A stretch of DNA of 64,000 nucleotides from Chamaecrista fasciculata (GCA_003254925.1 QANZ01044994.1:201326-265325), one strand, 5' to 3'. Shown: positions 46,142 to 58,830, counted from the stretch's first letter. Notes: a model not told the origin generated them from the sequence alone. A program made the numbers and translations.

Positions 46142-47270
46142 GGGTAAAATGCACTTTGGTACCCTGAAAGATAAAATTTGACACTTTGGTACCCTGAGAT
46201 TTGCGCCGTTAGCATTTTGGTACCCTGTGGTTATTTTCCGTCAATGTATAACGAAAAATTGTTAGCACTTTTGCAAAAATTATAAAATGCCCCCAAATAG
46301 TTTCAAAATTTTCTAAAACATCCCTAGATCATAATATTTGAGGACTAAAATGAAAATTATAATAAAACTTTGGGGTCAAAATGTAATTATGAAAAACATT
46401 AGAAAAATAAAATTACATATTAGTCGTAAATCTGGAAAATAAAATGCAGTTTAGTCCTAAAACTGTGTGATTCGATGGTGAGAAGATAAACTTTACAAAA
46501 TTTTGCAAAAATTACAGAACTCCTCCAAATAGTTTCAAAATTTACAAAAAATTCCCTAGATCATGATATTTGAGGACTAAAATAAAAATTATAAAAAAAT
46601 TTTGGGGTCAAGATGTAATTTTGGAAAATAGAAAAAAGGAGATAATTACATATCAGTCCTAAATCTGAAAAATAAATGCAATTTAGTCCTACCCATATTC
46701 AAATACAACTACTTAAATGAAATTTTGAAAATAAACTTGGATAATTTGAAGAATATTTTCTTTAATTAATTTACAAATTAAATAATTTAATAAAGATGAC
46801 AAACATTTGACTTCAATATGTGATTAATTAAGGACTTGGTTGAGAGAAGTTTTATGAGAAAAGGAAGATTTTTTATTCATCAAAACTCTAACAATCTTTC
46901 AGCAATTTCGTTTTTAATATAACTCTCTAGTTCTTGAAATGAAATTGTAGAAAACTTCATCAGTTCTTTTAGTTTGTTGTGTTTTTATTCGTTTTACCAA
47001 AGGGAGAGGACCTAAACGTACAAAAGAAATATTGTTGAAGAGTGAAATATGGTTTAAACAGCAATAGAAACTAACGGATAAGATGCAGTAGAAATCAACG
47101 GCTAAGATTGAGCCACATCAGCACTTTTTGTTAAATCTTCACGGATAATAATCACAGGGTACCAAAGTGCTAACGTCGCAAATCTCAGGATACCAAAGTG
47201 TCAAATTTTATCTTTCAAGATACCAAAGTGCATTCGATCATAACCACATGGTATTAAAGTGAATTTTACC
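46142..47270. mobile_element. Mutator-like non-autonomous element, family R3 copy 1
   Basis: Ends GGGTAAAATGCACTTTGGTA and gaattttacc are inverted, with repeated actttggtaccctg / aggataccaaagtg words. The 10-bp TTTTATAAAA flanks it at 46132-46141 and 47271-47280. A tandem-like internal duplication (around 46290-46410 and 46495-46640: ccctagatcataatatttga) is present. No transposase. Confidence 0.88.
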
Positions 47271-47497
47271 TTTTATAAAATGACGGTCAAAACATCATAA
47301 AAGTTCAATTCCTATGAGGGAAATATGAAAAATGGAAAAACAAAAATAAAATTAATTAAAATATGTTACCGTATCATGTCAAGTGAAGTAAAATGTTTGC
47401 TAAAAAGAAAATTAGGCAACACATGATTGTAATAAATTTTGTAATCACGAGGATTTAATTTATAATGGCCCCTGTGGTCTCCTACCTCCGCCCCTTC

Positions 47498-47567
<70 letters not shown>
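47498..47567. repeat. (TTA)n microsatellite upstream of gene H
   Basis: About 23 trinucleotide units. The flanking sequence downstream (ctggatgcattatgtgattt) matches that after the tract upstream of gene F. Confidence 0.97.
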
Positions 47568-47568
<1 letters not shown>

Positions 47569-47971
47569 TGAGTTATCCAGCTGGATGCATTATGTGATTT
47601 AAATTTTGTTGTATTATAGAAAGAAATTTAAATAAAATCATATATATATATATATATTATAGGATTCTCATAATTTAATACTATAAACTAAAAGTTAGGG
47701 AAGAAAATCTAAATATTAAATAAGAATATTGATTAAGCTTTGTTGTATACTTGTATTATAGAAAAATAAATAAAACAATCTCCTATTTGTATTATAAGAT
47801 TTCTTGTAATAATGAGGATTTAATTTATACCATAAACTAAAAGCTAATTAGGGAAGAAAATCTGAAAAATCTTAATGAGAAGTAATGTTTAGAGTATAAA
47901 ATCCTTGCTTCAAACATTCATTGGATCCCACTATACATTCAAGCTATCAAATAACCAATTTCTCTTGAAAT

Positions 47972-49087
47972 ATGGATTTCATCAAGAGCAGCAACATCTC
48001 TGTCATGCTTCTTGTGCTTCTCTTATTCACCGTTGGTAATAATCATGAACTATATATATTATTAACAAAAATAAATGGGAGCATGAATGTTTGAAGCAAG
48101 GATTTAATTTCTTATTCTCTTATTCTCTTATTCATCTTATTTAATTTCTTATTATTTCTTTGTAATCTTGTTAAACAAAAAAATATTGATAATATACGCT
48201 TTATTATTGTTTAACTCAAACAATTAATAAATTAAACAAATTAAAATTACAAGATATATGCTTATTAGTGCTTTACTCAGTACAAGTCAAGTGTATAATT
48301 GATTAGATAAATAATCAAAGAATATTTTAGTCCCTAGATTATATAAAAAAATTTCATTTTAGTCCCTAATTTTTTTAAAATGTTTTATTTAATATAATTT
48401 TTTTTGCATGACTCATTACAAGTTAGTTCTTTTGTAAATATCTTATCACTGTATAATCCAGTTTCTAGATAGACTAAATTGAAACAAGTCATAAATTTTC
48501 GAAGAATTATTTAATCATTCAACAAATCTAACAATTGAAATAGTATCATTTATAAAATTTAGAGATTAAATATATATATATACATACTTTATTATTCTTA
48601 ACTCAAAAAATTCATTTTAATTAGTTGATGTGCTTTGTTAGAGGATTTTTTTATACATAAAATATCTAATATTTTACAAAATTAAGAGAACATTAATTAT
48701 TTTTTTTCACAATTCAATCCATATTAAGTATATGATGTTTTAGTCTTTTTATCTTATATTTCTCTTTATTTTAAGTGAATTAATAATTTTGTGGTGTATT
48801 ATCATTAAAAAGCAAATATTTACGAACAAGAAAGTAATTAAAAGAGTGATATGTATTAATGTAATGATGATTGATTGGTGCATGCAGGTAGGGATGAGGT
48901 TATGGCAGAAAGTGAGAAGCTTTGCTTGATTAAAGAGGAACTGCCTAATTGCAGTATTGATGTTTGCTTTAGTTACTGTCTCAAACTCTACGGCGACGGT
49001 GCTAAAGGAATATCTTGTAACGACGGAGGAACATGTACCTGCATTTATCCTTGTTCTTCACCTTCAACTTCTCAATTAATTAATTAA
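47972..49087 (+). CDS. DEFL gene H: diverged secreted eight-cysteine peptide with a C-terminal tail
   Basis: Exons 47972-48035 and 48888-49087, phase 1, 87 residues. Exon 1 is nearly identical to copies C and E (MDFIKSSNISVMLLVLLLF, then TVG). Exon 2 is the most diverged after A: RDEVMAESEKLC, then PNC, DVC, SYC, ISC, TCTC and YPC, with acidic residues (KEE) in the first loop. Beyond cysteine 8 it extends SSPSTSQLIN, because the usual stop is absent and the reading enters the 3' flank. TATA-like tataaaat at 47895. The intron (852 bp) contains AT-rich repeat fragments, one like the right half of the gene A Stowaway. Confidence 0.88.
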
Positions 49088-49189
49088 GGATATCTATGTA
49101 TCACAAATAATAGCTCGTCATCAATAATTACTTGTTTTGATTTTAGAGATTATGTTGTCATTGCTTCATAACTTGCTATGATTTTTTCC

Positions 49190-50078
49190 TAAATTATACT
49201 CATGCATGTTTATCGGCATGTTATGTTTTTTTTTCTTTGGCCAAAATTTCATTTTGGTCTCTAATAATTACCCTAAATTCTGTTTTGGTTCTTAATATTT
49301 TTTGCTCCGTTTTTACCCTTAATGTCTTCCAATAGTTTTGTTTTGGTCCTTATATAGTAAGTTGCATAATTTGTCCCTAACTATTGAATGTGGTCATCTC
49401 ATATCTCTCTCGCTTCAATTTTTACTGTTATGAAATCTAAGCTACGAATTAGCGAGATCAAATTGAGCTCGAAAATAGGTCACTTGTTTCATAGATTTGG
49501 TTAGATCTCTCTCGTCTCAAGTCTGAAATTAGAGCTACAAGTTACACTTTTTTTTTTTGGACATACACACAAGTTACACTTGACGAATTTTTTCTCTATC
49601 CAATTAGGATCGTTGACAAACAAGGTCAAATAATACTCCAAAAGTGAGTTTGGTCAACATCAACATCAATTTTCGTAGTATTATTTGACATTGTTTGTCA
49701 ATAGTCTCAACTAGACAGAGAAAAAATTCGTTAAGAATAACTAATACTTCTAATTTTTTTGTCAGATTCGAACTTGAAATAAGAGAGATATGACAAACTT
49801 CATAAAATGAACGACCCATTTTAAGCTCGATTTTAGGCCCGATTTGGTATTACCTACTAACGCCCAAATTGAACAAAGAAAGAACTTATCAGATATAACT
49901 CGTAGCTCCAATTTCATCCATTTGGGCTTGAAACAAGAAAGATATGACTATATTTAATAATAAAGGACCCAAACAAAATTTTTTGATAACATTAAGGACC
50001 AAAATGGAACAAAAGAATTGGGACTAAAATGAAATTTATAATAAATATTAGGGATCAAAACAAGATTTTGACCTTCTT
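49190..50078. mobile_element. R1 repeat, copy 3, in the 3' flank of gene H
   Basis: Begins near cggcatgttatgttttt, also found at the stop codon of gene A, and ends gggatcaaaacaagattttgacc. Inside are the R1 words gatatgaca, gaaagaacttatcag and caagaaagatatgac. No gene. Confidence 0.7.
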
Positions 50079-50265
50079 TTCTTTTGGGATGACAATTTGG
50101 AAGGTTAAATGTAAATATTTTTTTAAAATATAAAATTAATTTTCACGTAATATATAACAAGCATGTTTTTTTTAAAAATGATTCAATTGATTATGTTGCG
50201 CGCCTATCAAAAGATAACAGCAAAATTAAGAGGTTGTTACTCTTTCTAAAAAGTTTAGGAGTTTT

Positions 50266-50459
50266 ACCAACAAGTGTTTGGTGCAGTGGTAGGCGAGCTG
50301 CACCCTAGGTTGAGGGATTCGGGTTCGAACCCTGGAGTCGACATTTGTTGGGAGGACTTTAACTGTTCACTTCTCGGCCCGAATGGGATTAGTATTTGCC
50401 TAAACCCTAACACGGATAGGTGGAGAACACCCATGGTATTTATAAAAAAAAAAAAAAAT
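50266..50459 (+). mobile_element. tRNA-derived SINE (family 1), intact
   Basis: A box tggtgcagtggtaggcg, B box ggttcgaaccc, a SINE body (gtcgacatttgttgggagga, aacacggataggtgg) and a poly(A) tail. The 13-bp duplication gtttaggagtttt flanks it at 50253-50265 and 50460-50472. It is not a functional tRNA gene: no tRNA cloverleaf follows. Confidence 0.93.
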
Positions 50460-50479
50460 GTTTAGGAGTTTTGTTAAGT

Positions 50480-51540
50480 TTTTAAAATTCTGAGAATTTT
50501 CAATGTGGCAGATAATTTTAAAAGACTATACTTCCACGGGTTCCACCGATTTTGTTGTGTTACCTACTTTCTGATATTTTTCTTTTTTTTTTTTAATTTC
50601 TGTTTCGTTTGTTGTTATTATTTTAATATTTGGTTAAATTAAGAATAAAAGATAAAGTTGACTAAAATATGAAACATTGAGGATGAAATTAATTACATAA
50701 AAAGACAGTTAATTCGAAATTAATATTTTTGTAAACCTATTTTATAGAGTTGCATGAAAAAATAGGGATATATAACACAAACACAAACAATAAAATTTAT
50801 GTAGCAAGATTTTCAGGAAAAATAATAATACAAAAATTACTATTACTCCTTCAACTTATATTCTGGCAAGTTTCTAAATCTTTACACTCAAATAAATAAT
50901 TTGAGAGGTAGATACTCAAGTCTCTATTATTTAAATTTTTATTGACAAATTCTTATATTTAGATCTTGTTAAAGACATTCTTGTTAAAATAACATTTCAC
51001 TATAAGAATTACTATTTGAATAAAATTAAATCATTACTCAGATACAGAATAAAAAAAAACTAGTAGTCATATCAAAATAAATAAATAAATATCTCTTTTT
51101 TTTATCTAACTTCATTCTAATCGTATTAATTAATTTGCCATTTAAAACTTCTCATGCATTGATGATACATAGCAGCTTTACAGCACGTGATGAACGAATT
51201 AACCCATTATCAGAGAATTAGAGAATAACTAAATTAAAATGTAAAATTTCAAAGGGTTAGTCTAATATGCAAAATTTAATTTTTGACATGATGTGGCATA
51301 ATTATAACTATTAATGTAATTTAATGTTGAAAAATAATAAAATAATAATAATTTTTTAACCAATCAAAACTGAGTCACATCATGAGTTACATGGAACTAA
51401 TTCTTCCACGTGTTATTATTAGCTCATGACTCATTGCATCTCATTTCAAGAATCAAAGTTTGCATCATAGACTAACCCAATTTGAAATACTTAATTATCG
51501 GTCACAATCGTGTCACTCAAAAGTTTTAAACGCGACAATA
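50480..51540. other. AT-rich intergenic DNA, no gene seen
   Basis: No exon, RNA gene or bounded repeat was recognised. Confidence 0.5.
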
Positions 51541-51728
51541 AAATTTGGCTCACTTGGTCACCTTCCGCTCATTACAATTACATGGTTTGGGTTCGATTCC
51601 TGATGATACCTCATTTGGTGACTTATCTATAAGTATCTTTGTAAGTGCTCATTGAGCTCTGATGCCTGCCCTAACCCTGGACTTAACGTCATCCCCTCAC
51701 CTAATTTTTTTTACCAAAAAAAAATAAA
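51541..51728 (+). mobile_element. SINE, family 2 subtype b
   Basis: Contains a B-box-like gggttcgattcctga, tctgtaagt-like cctttgtaagtgctcattgag wording, then catcccctcacctaattttt and an A run. Close relative at 61057-61243. Confidence 0.75.
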
Positions 51729-53656
51729 AAGTTTAAAAGACATTTTGTTGTTTTATTTTTTTTTTTCATTTTTCTCTATAACGAAGGGTTTGGTGGCGGA
51801 TTTGACGTTTAAAAGACTTCAAAAATGAAGTAATTTGACCATTGCCGTTTACGCAGAATGGGGTATTGGCAGCGAAGAAAGCATCGTCACGCTCGAAGAA
51901 GGAAAATTAATGGGATTGATCGGCCCAAGGAAATTATAATGTATAAATTATAAAATTAAATTTATATAAGATCGTTTAAATCTATGCTACTAATTTACTA
52001 TTCAAAATTAGATATTTGATTAAAATATATTCTATTTATGGAGAAAATGGAGTGAGTACGACGATTTTTTTTTTAGAAAAAAATTCATTCTGAATAATCT
52101 GATCAGTAGATATTAAGAGGATTTTATCTAAGATTTTTAATATATATATACATATATATTATAAACTAATGGTTTGGCAAATCTTGATGTATGTATAAAT
52201 ATTAATTTCAGATTAAAAAATATATATAAAGAAAACTACAAAACTATTAAAAAAAGTAACATTATATTTTTTTAACTATGTGAAAATAGTAATAATAAAT
52301 TACTAAGCCTTTTTAATAATTTTTTTACTACGTTTCATTCTCTTTAATATTTATATCTTAAATGAGTAATTCTTTTAATTCATTATTTAGATACTTGTTA
52401 CTTTTATTATAATCTCACGCTTTTCAGTGTCCATCAATATTCAAGAGACAACTATTATGGTATATTAAATTTTTACTCCATGATTATAAAATATCTCTCA
52501 TAAAGTTCTCCCAACAAACATTGCAGCAAGAGATCTTTGTCTATAAAGATTGAAGTACCTACCAACCGACCACTTGGTGATCATTCATGTTAAGTTTTAT
52601 TAAAATTAAGTACTTTATGTTATAATTCCTACGATACATATGAGATATATCATATCTGTGTCTGAAGCATTGTCATATTTGTATGCCTCAAAAGTTCTTT
52701 ATTTTTATCTATTTATTAATTTTAAAAATTTCCACCTAACCTTGACGCACAATTGTTGACTACATTTCATAATACTGAATCATTCAATAAGTTTATGAGA
52801 GAAACAAAAGTGAAGCCATTGATTAGATTAGGTAGTCCTTACAGGCAATAATTAGCCTATATAATAATGTCAATAATGAAGAATAATTATAGGAAAGATT
52901 TCATATCCTGAGCTTTAAGCAACAATAAATAAAGGGGGCTCAATTCTTCTATTATCTGTAGTTATCTAAGTAAAGATAAAAACAACGGTTTCACTTTTTT
53001 TTTCACCCAATGAATTTGTTCTGGAAGCTAAAATCAGAATACCAAAGTGGAAAAGCTCAAGAAATGCCACACTTTACATTAAAGTGCTACTTCAGAAGAG
53101 GCATATCCACTTATGACTTATCTATAATATCAAACAATATAACATATATAGAGGGTGGAATATATAATATTAAAAAAATAATATAACATATATACACCTT
53201 TTCTTTATAAAGAGCATCTAGAGGGTGGAATCAATTCCAGCGTGAGTGGGAAGAAAAGGAAGCTGTACATGACAGATGACAGAACATAGAAAGACAGATA
53301 GATATAATAACAAGACTTCTGATAGAGATACTAAAGCCTCACTCATCATGTTCTGTTGAGGGAACCTATTCCCCCTCCCACTCTTTCATGTTAAGATCCC
53401 ACAATTTTGGAACCAACTGAATTTACTGGTCCAGTACTCGATCTAAAAAACCCCAATAAGCTCATCTCATCAAGCAGGCAGGTACATCAAGCAATACAAT
53501 ATACAATCCTCCGAATACTCGAGATGATTATTCAAGTCCTAAAAGTCTAATTTACATGTTTCAGTCTATGACAGTTGTGGAGTTAATACATGTTAGTCCT
53601 TCCCATTCTATCATCTTCATCTAACGGAAATGACTAAATATGATTCAACAGGGAAA
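51729..53656. other. Intergenic DNA between the array and the CID-type gene
   Basis: No confident gene. From about 53200 to 53640 the base composition becomes less AT-rich (ccccctcccactctttcatg), which could be a distal 3'UTR of the minus-strand gene or unrelated. A 36-bp tandem duplication (tcatattctataatatcctt and onward) lies at 53657-53728. Confidence 0.45.
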
Positions 53657-53758
53657 TCATATTCTATAATATCCTTAATGATCCTAGTCCAATCATATTC
53701 TATAATATCCTTAATGATCCTAGTCCTACCATCCCCTGTCAATGTATGCCTAATTTTT

Positions 53759-53927
53759 TTTTTTTTGGTAAATAAAAGTTTTGGTGAGTTAGATCCCGAG
53801 GACTTACTAGGGTTATCGTATACCTCCAAGCTCAGTGAGTGTTTAGAAAGGTACTTACAAATTGCCTAGCAACAAAGTTGCTCTAACGTAGGCAGTGGGA
53901 TTTAACCTCACAACTTTTATTTGCATA
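53759..53927 (-). mobile_element. SINE (family 2), minus orientation, young
   Basis: A T run, then the reverse of the family-2 body (ggcaatttgtaagtacctt on minus, cccactgcctacg). The 14-bp duplication tatgcctaattttt flanks it at 53745-53758 and 53928-53941. It lacks the A-box end. Confidence 0.9.
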
Positions 53928-54342
53928 TATGCCTAATTTTTCACCCTAGGAATACTTAACAAAATTGCATCCCTTCACTTTATTAAAGGACAGTGAAATA
54001 CTAATTAAATGCCCATTACTTGACATTAATGGTTTTTAAGATTCAAGCTAATTTAAGAAGAACAGGGAGCGCTCGATCATAATACCAAAATAAGTTAAAC
54101 TTGCCCAGTTCAACAGAAAACATGGTATGATATTCAAGATGAAGACTAGTAACTAGGAAGTTCAGTTAAAAGCAGAACATAATATGCTCTGGCTATAACA
54201 AATAAATAAAAAGAAAAGTAACTGCTGTGAAAGAAAAGATGGAACTGCTGAAATAAAGGAAATTTTCACCATCCCTCCCACACTAGCCTCAACAGGAAAG
54301 TTGACCAAATAGCCTCTGTAAGTCTTGGACTGTGTTGATCAG

Positions 54343-57300
54343 TTAATGTGATGTTGGACGCGTGATCCTTGGTCTGACAGGTGTCTTTGAAGGACTTACC
54401 CTACATAATAAGGAGGAAACAACATATGATCAAACTGTATTCAGTTACAATTTAAGTTAATGACATGGCCCTTCAAGTTCAGGGACCAAACCTGATAGGC
54501 TGGTTTCCCAACGGCATCCCACTACAACTTAGTGCAATAATGGCACTTTCAGCCTGCTCAAGAAGAAACAGATAACCAGTCAAGTAAAGATGAAAAAATG
54601 AAGCACCCCATGATTGTCATCAGCTAAATAATTTTCTAAATAAAATTGTAATTTAAGAAATTATGTTTCATCCAAAATATAGGAGCATTGAATGGCCACA
54701 ATAAAGATTTACCATTGCAAATTCCACAAAAGCAATTCTCGTCGAATGCACATGATCCCCTAAAAGCCTCAAGCGAGTAACCTATAAGATAGAAAAGAAG
54801 TGTCAACTGACTTTCTAAATAACTTCTCCCTTGCTTATAGAACAAAGCAATTTTCCTTGACTGACCTCACCACAAGCTGTCTCAAAGAAATTCTTCACTT
54901 CAGCTTGAGAAATCTGCCATCAGATAGTTGATTTGACAGAAATCACAAAAGGTGAACATGTCAAAAAATTCAACTCTGATTACCATACCATAGATGCATT
55001 ATGACCATCATGGTAGACACATTTGATGGGAAAATGAGTACTGAGTGGCACCAGTTCATAAAGCCAATGACATACCTTTTTATCAATATTTGTACAATAG
55101 ACAGTCCTGCTACACATTTCCCGCTCATCATCAGACTGCATGCATTTGAAAAAAAAAAAAATGAACGACTGAGAAGCTTTGGAAACATTACTAGTGAAAT
55201 ATTTAAAATGCATCCAACACAAAGCACAAGATTCAACAAAGAAAGAGCAGAGGTTTTTCTTTTCCCAAAACGAAATTTTCATTTCAATATAGCAAAGGAA
55301 AATTTCATACAGAAAGGAATATAAGAAGCCATGCTAAATAAAGAAAATGAATTACATTTCATATTTGAGAAGCTCCTTTCTACCATGCTGAAAATCTAAG
55401 AGTTAAAACCTCAAACAGCCTTCCCTGAACACCCAAGATAATCCAAATGGACTATATTATCCCAAAACAAAAAATGCCCTTAACAATTACTCAGAAAATT
55501 CCAGGCAATCCTTTCACTCCAACTGCAGTATCATATAAAGGACTGGAGATTTGTCCATACCCTAGGAAGGAATGTAGGATTCACAGGAAGGATAGCAGTT
55601 TTGGAAGGAAGGACCCTAACAGGATAGTACCCAAGCACAGTGCCACCAAGGTTTAAAGCCGCTCTTGCACCATCTGTTGACACACAGTCCAATAAAATGC
55701 ATGATATAGATTAAAAAGATAATGGTCTTCTTCGTGCGCTTTTATCCACATGTCTATTTGAGAAACTGGGGGAGATAATTGGATTTGCATGCCAAATACT
55801 TACGCTCATCTGAAAACTCCACAAATGCAAATCGAAGAACTGAATGGGGATCACCACAAATTCGGCAATCAATAACCTTCAACCAAAAAGAAAAAGTGAG
55901 ATCTCAAAACTGCAGCAATTATTTAAACTGCAATCTATCTTTCAAATTCAAATCTTCATAATTACTAAAAAGGAAGTTAATAATGTACAACAAAAATGCA
56001 TTTTGTGAATTCTTAAAAGTACAGATAAATTGGAAGATCTTTGGTATAATGGTATATCAAAAAGGACTGATCACAATTAAATGTTAGTTGAGAGGATCGA
56101 ATGCCACTTAGTATACATGAAATATGAACCTATTTCACCAATGAACCGATGGTGTTCAACACAACCAAATTAAGCAGACTGAATATGGCAAGCTTAAAAG
56201 GTAATCCTGCAGAGATCTGGGAAACCAATGCAAGCAATAAGGACTAAAGAAGCATTGGAATGAATAGATGCACAATTTTCTTTGTACATATGAGATAGGA
56301 AGTTTCTAGCAAATATCACAACTCCCTCTCTCTCACACACACACGCACATAGAGACAAATACTCAGTGAGTAAACATCTGGACTCCATAGCATTGAATAA
56401 TGTTTACACTATAGAGTTACATTTTCATCTGGAGATACTTGTTTTACTTAATAAACTTCTGTTAAAAATTAATGCAAAAAAACAACTCAAAAGCACTATC
56501 AAAAGGTCAAAGCTTAGATTTCAGTAAGGAAAATACAACAGAAATATCATTCATCAAACCTGACAAATTAAAAATGAGCATGAAGTGAAAAGAGGTAGAG
56601 AGAAAAGCATGTCAAGTTCTCCTCAGCTGACTAAACAAGATGCGAGCAATAGTCAGGTAAATAATGAAGGGGACATTGTATTTCAAGCAATTGAATAATG
56701 TTTCACCAGTGCAGCCAAATGTTTGTACAAATGACAAAACCCCAAAGTTACAAAAAAGGAAGATGTAAGTGTGAAGCTTACCATATGGAAACTCAGACCC
56801 AAAAAAAGTACCCTAAGCAACAAGTGTTTAGCGCAAAGTTTAATAGTAAAATTTGAAAGGCTACATAAACATAGAATCAGAAATGCAAGTGAAAAGACTA
56901 CTGCAAAACAGTATAAGTTCCTGCTGTCACGAGAAAATAGTGATAATTATATACGATAACTTCCATTTGATCATTTAACAATTAAATATTGACAAGAATT
57001 GAAAAAAGAGAATGACTAAAGAAGTCATAATTAAGATCTATAACTTACTTGTCCACAACTGCTAAATAAAGCAGCAAGCCGCTCCTCTGTAACCTAATTC
57101 AAGACAAGAGACTGTTCAAATCATATTGTACTTAAAACTAACCAAAGAATCCGTAGAATAAGTAAATCCAATCATTTTTTCTTACATGCTGATCTATATC
57201 AGAAACATATACTGTTCTTCTAATGCTATCTTCTCTCTGAGCCTTCTGCACCCTTCCATTTGACCTTTTCCTACCCTGGTTATAATTAGTTCTTCTCTGC

Positions 57301-58254
57301 AAGATGAAAAAAGCACAATTTCAGTAAAGAAAAAAAAAAATGTCAATGACTTCCACATGAGAAATGCTATCTCAATTATATCATCGTTATCTTTTCAGCT
57401 GAAAAGGCAATGATTACATGTAAGTTCTAATGAAAACATGCCTATCCTTGCTTGATGAGTGCTATACACTCATTTTGCAACGGTTGTGCAACAAATGGAC
57501 AAATAGCAGTATAACATATCATGATGAAATTTTAAGTTGGCTACATCTAACCTCAAAAGATAGCCTAATCCGAGGAGAGACATTCAAGAACTAAGTTAAG
57601 CTAGCCCATGAAAACAAAATACTTCAAATGCAATGCATAAGAAACACTAAAATATAACATGGAAATGCAAAACCTAAATTCACACGAAAGAGCATAACCA
57701 AATATTGAGGAGATTTAAGTCAATTCAAGCTACTATTCAATTTCATACAAATTCGTCGTTTAAATGCTAGGAAATGAAATCCACAGATAATAACCAAAAA
57801 AAGCTAAACTACTATATTTAGCTACAAATATTTGGTTTCAAAGCCACAATAAAATCGATGCCGAGAATTTCCATTTTTGAGGTACCCAAACACAACCCGT
57901 GTAGATAGAAAATTAATCAAAGCTCTACGCAAAAAATAGCATAGATAAGAAAAAAAAATCCCGAAATACGAGATCACCGAGAAATAGCAATACCCTTCGG
58001 TTGTTAGGGTAATTATCATCAGCTGACGGCTTAGTGTTGACCAGAAAATTGTTAGGTGAGAGCTGATGATAGCTCTGTTGAAGATGATCATGATGATGAA
58101 AGTGCTTTGAAGGGATAAACTCCTTGGCCAAAGGATTCAACTTCGTGAACATATCGACAAGCTTCTGCACATTGAATTCAGAATCGGACTTCGGTTTCGA
58201 GTCCAATTTGTTAGCAGCTGCTGCATCGACGGAAATCTCGGCAACCGCAGCCAT
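54343..58254 (-). CDS. PABC-interacting RNA-binding protein of the CID8-13 type (PAM2 + two RRMs)
   Basis: Ten exons on minus: 58254-57994, 57296-57186, 57093-57049, 55876-55804, 55673-55561, 55135-55076, 54913-54866, 54781-54713, 54553-54492 and 54400-54343. All have GT-AG borders with matching phases, giving 299 residues. The N-terminal PAM2 motif KLNPLAKEFIPS (about residues 43-54) is known to bind the C-terminal domain of poly(A)-binding protein. A basic stretch GRKRSNGR precedes RRM1 (RTVYVSDIDQH ... FAFVEFSDE ... VRVLPSKT). RRM2 follows (RTVYCTNIDKK ... IAFVEFAM ... IRVSPSKT). Family members act in mRNA translation or stability; the exact paralogue (CID8 to CID13) is not decided. A TTG ten bases upstream of a second frame start is not used; the first ATG in frame is 58254. 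Confidence 0.94.
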
Positions 58255-58830
58255 AGAATCAAACCCCAAAAGCCGAAACTATAATTCACACTAATTAAAC
58301 TCGACAGAAATATCTTAAAAACAAGAAGAAGAAGAAGAAAAAGAATTAAACAAATTGAACAGATTCTTCTTATTACTTAAACCCCCGAAAAGATTTACAG
58401 AATTAGAGAGATAGAAAATTGTGATCAGATTAAATATCCTCTAAGATGGAAAAATGCCTATGAACAGAAGCTCATTCAAAGGGTGCTCCGGTAAAGACAA
58501 TTTCGATAGAGCAGAAATGGGAAGAGAATTAGGGTTTTGGAACGGATTATCAAAGGAAGAAAGATGAAGAGTATGGTTGCGTAGTTGAGGAAAGAGAAGA
58601 GAAGAGAGAGAGAAAGAGAAAGAGAAAGAGAAAGAGAGAGAATGAAGGTGTGGAGGTGCTGTTTGGAAATTAGAATAGTGAACACTTTGTTTTTGGCTTT
58701 GCCTTTGGCTATTGCGGCTTGATCGCAGTCTCAATCTAGAGAGAAAAAGATAGAGAGAGAAGAGAGAGAAAGAGGAGAGAGAACGAGAGAGAGGTGAAGG
58801 ATGTCAAAATCAAAATTGAAAAGCTTTTGT
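58255..58830 (-). promoter_or_regulatory. 5'UTR/promoter of the CID-type gene with (CT)n tracts
   Basis: On the minus strand this stretch is rich in CTCTCT and TTTCTC tracts (58590-58640 and 58735-58795), as in many plant 5'UTRs. Open frames here (for example the Ser/Phe-rich one at 58734-58441) are low complexity and not supported. Confidence 0.55.

Noticed and set aside
50270-50360. tRNA-like A and B boxes
   Set aside because: They belong to a SINE with poly(A) and target duplications; no cloverleaf can be completed.
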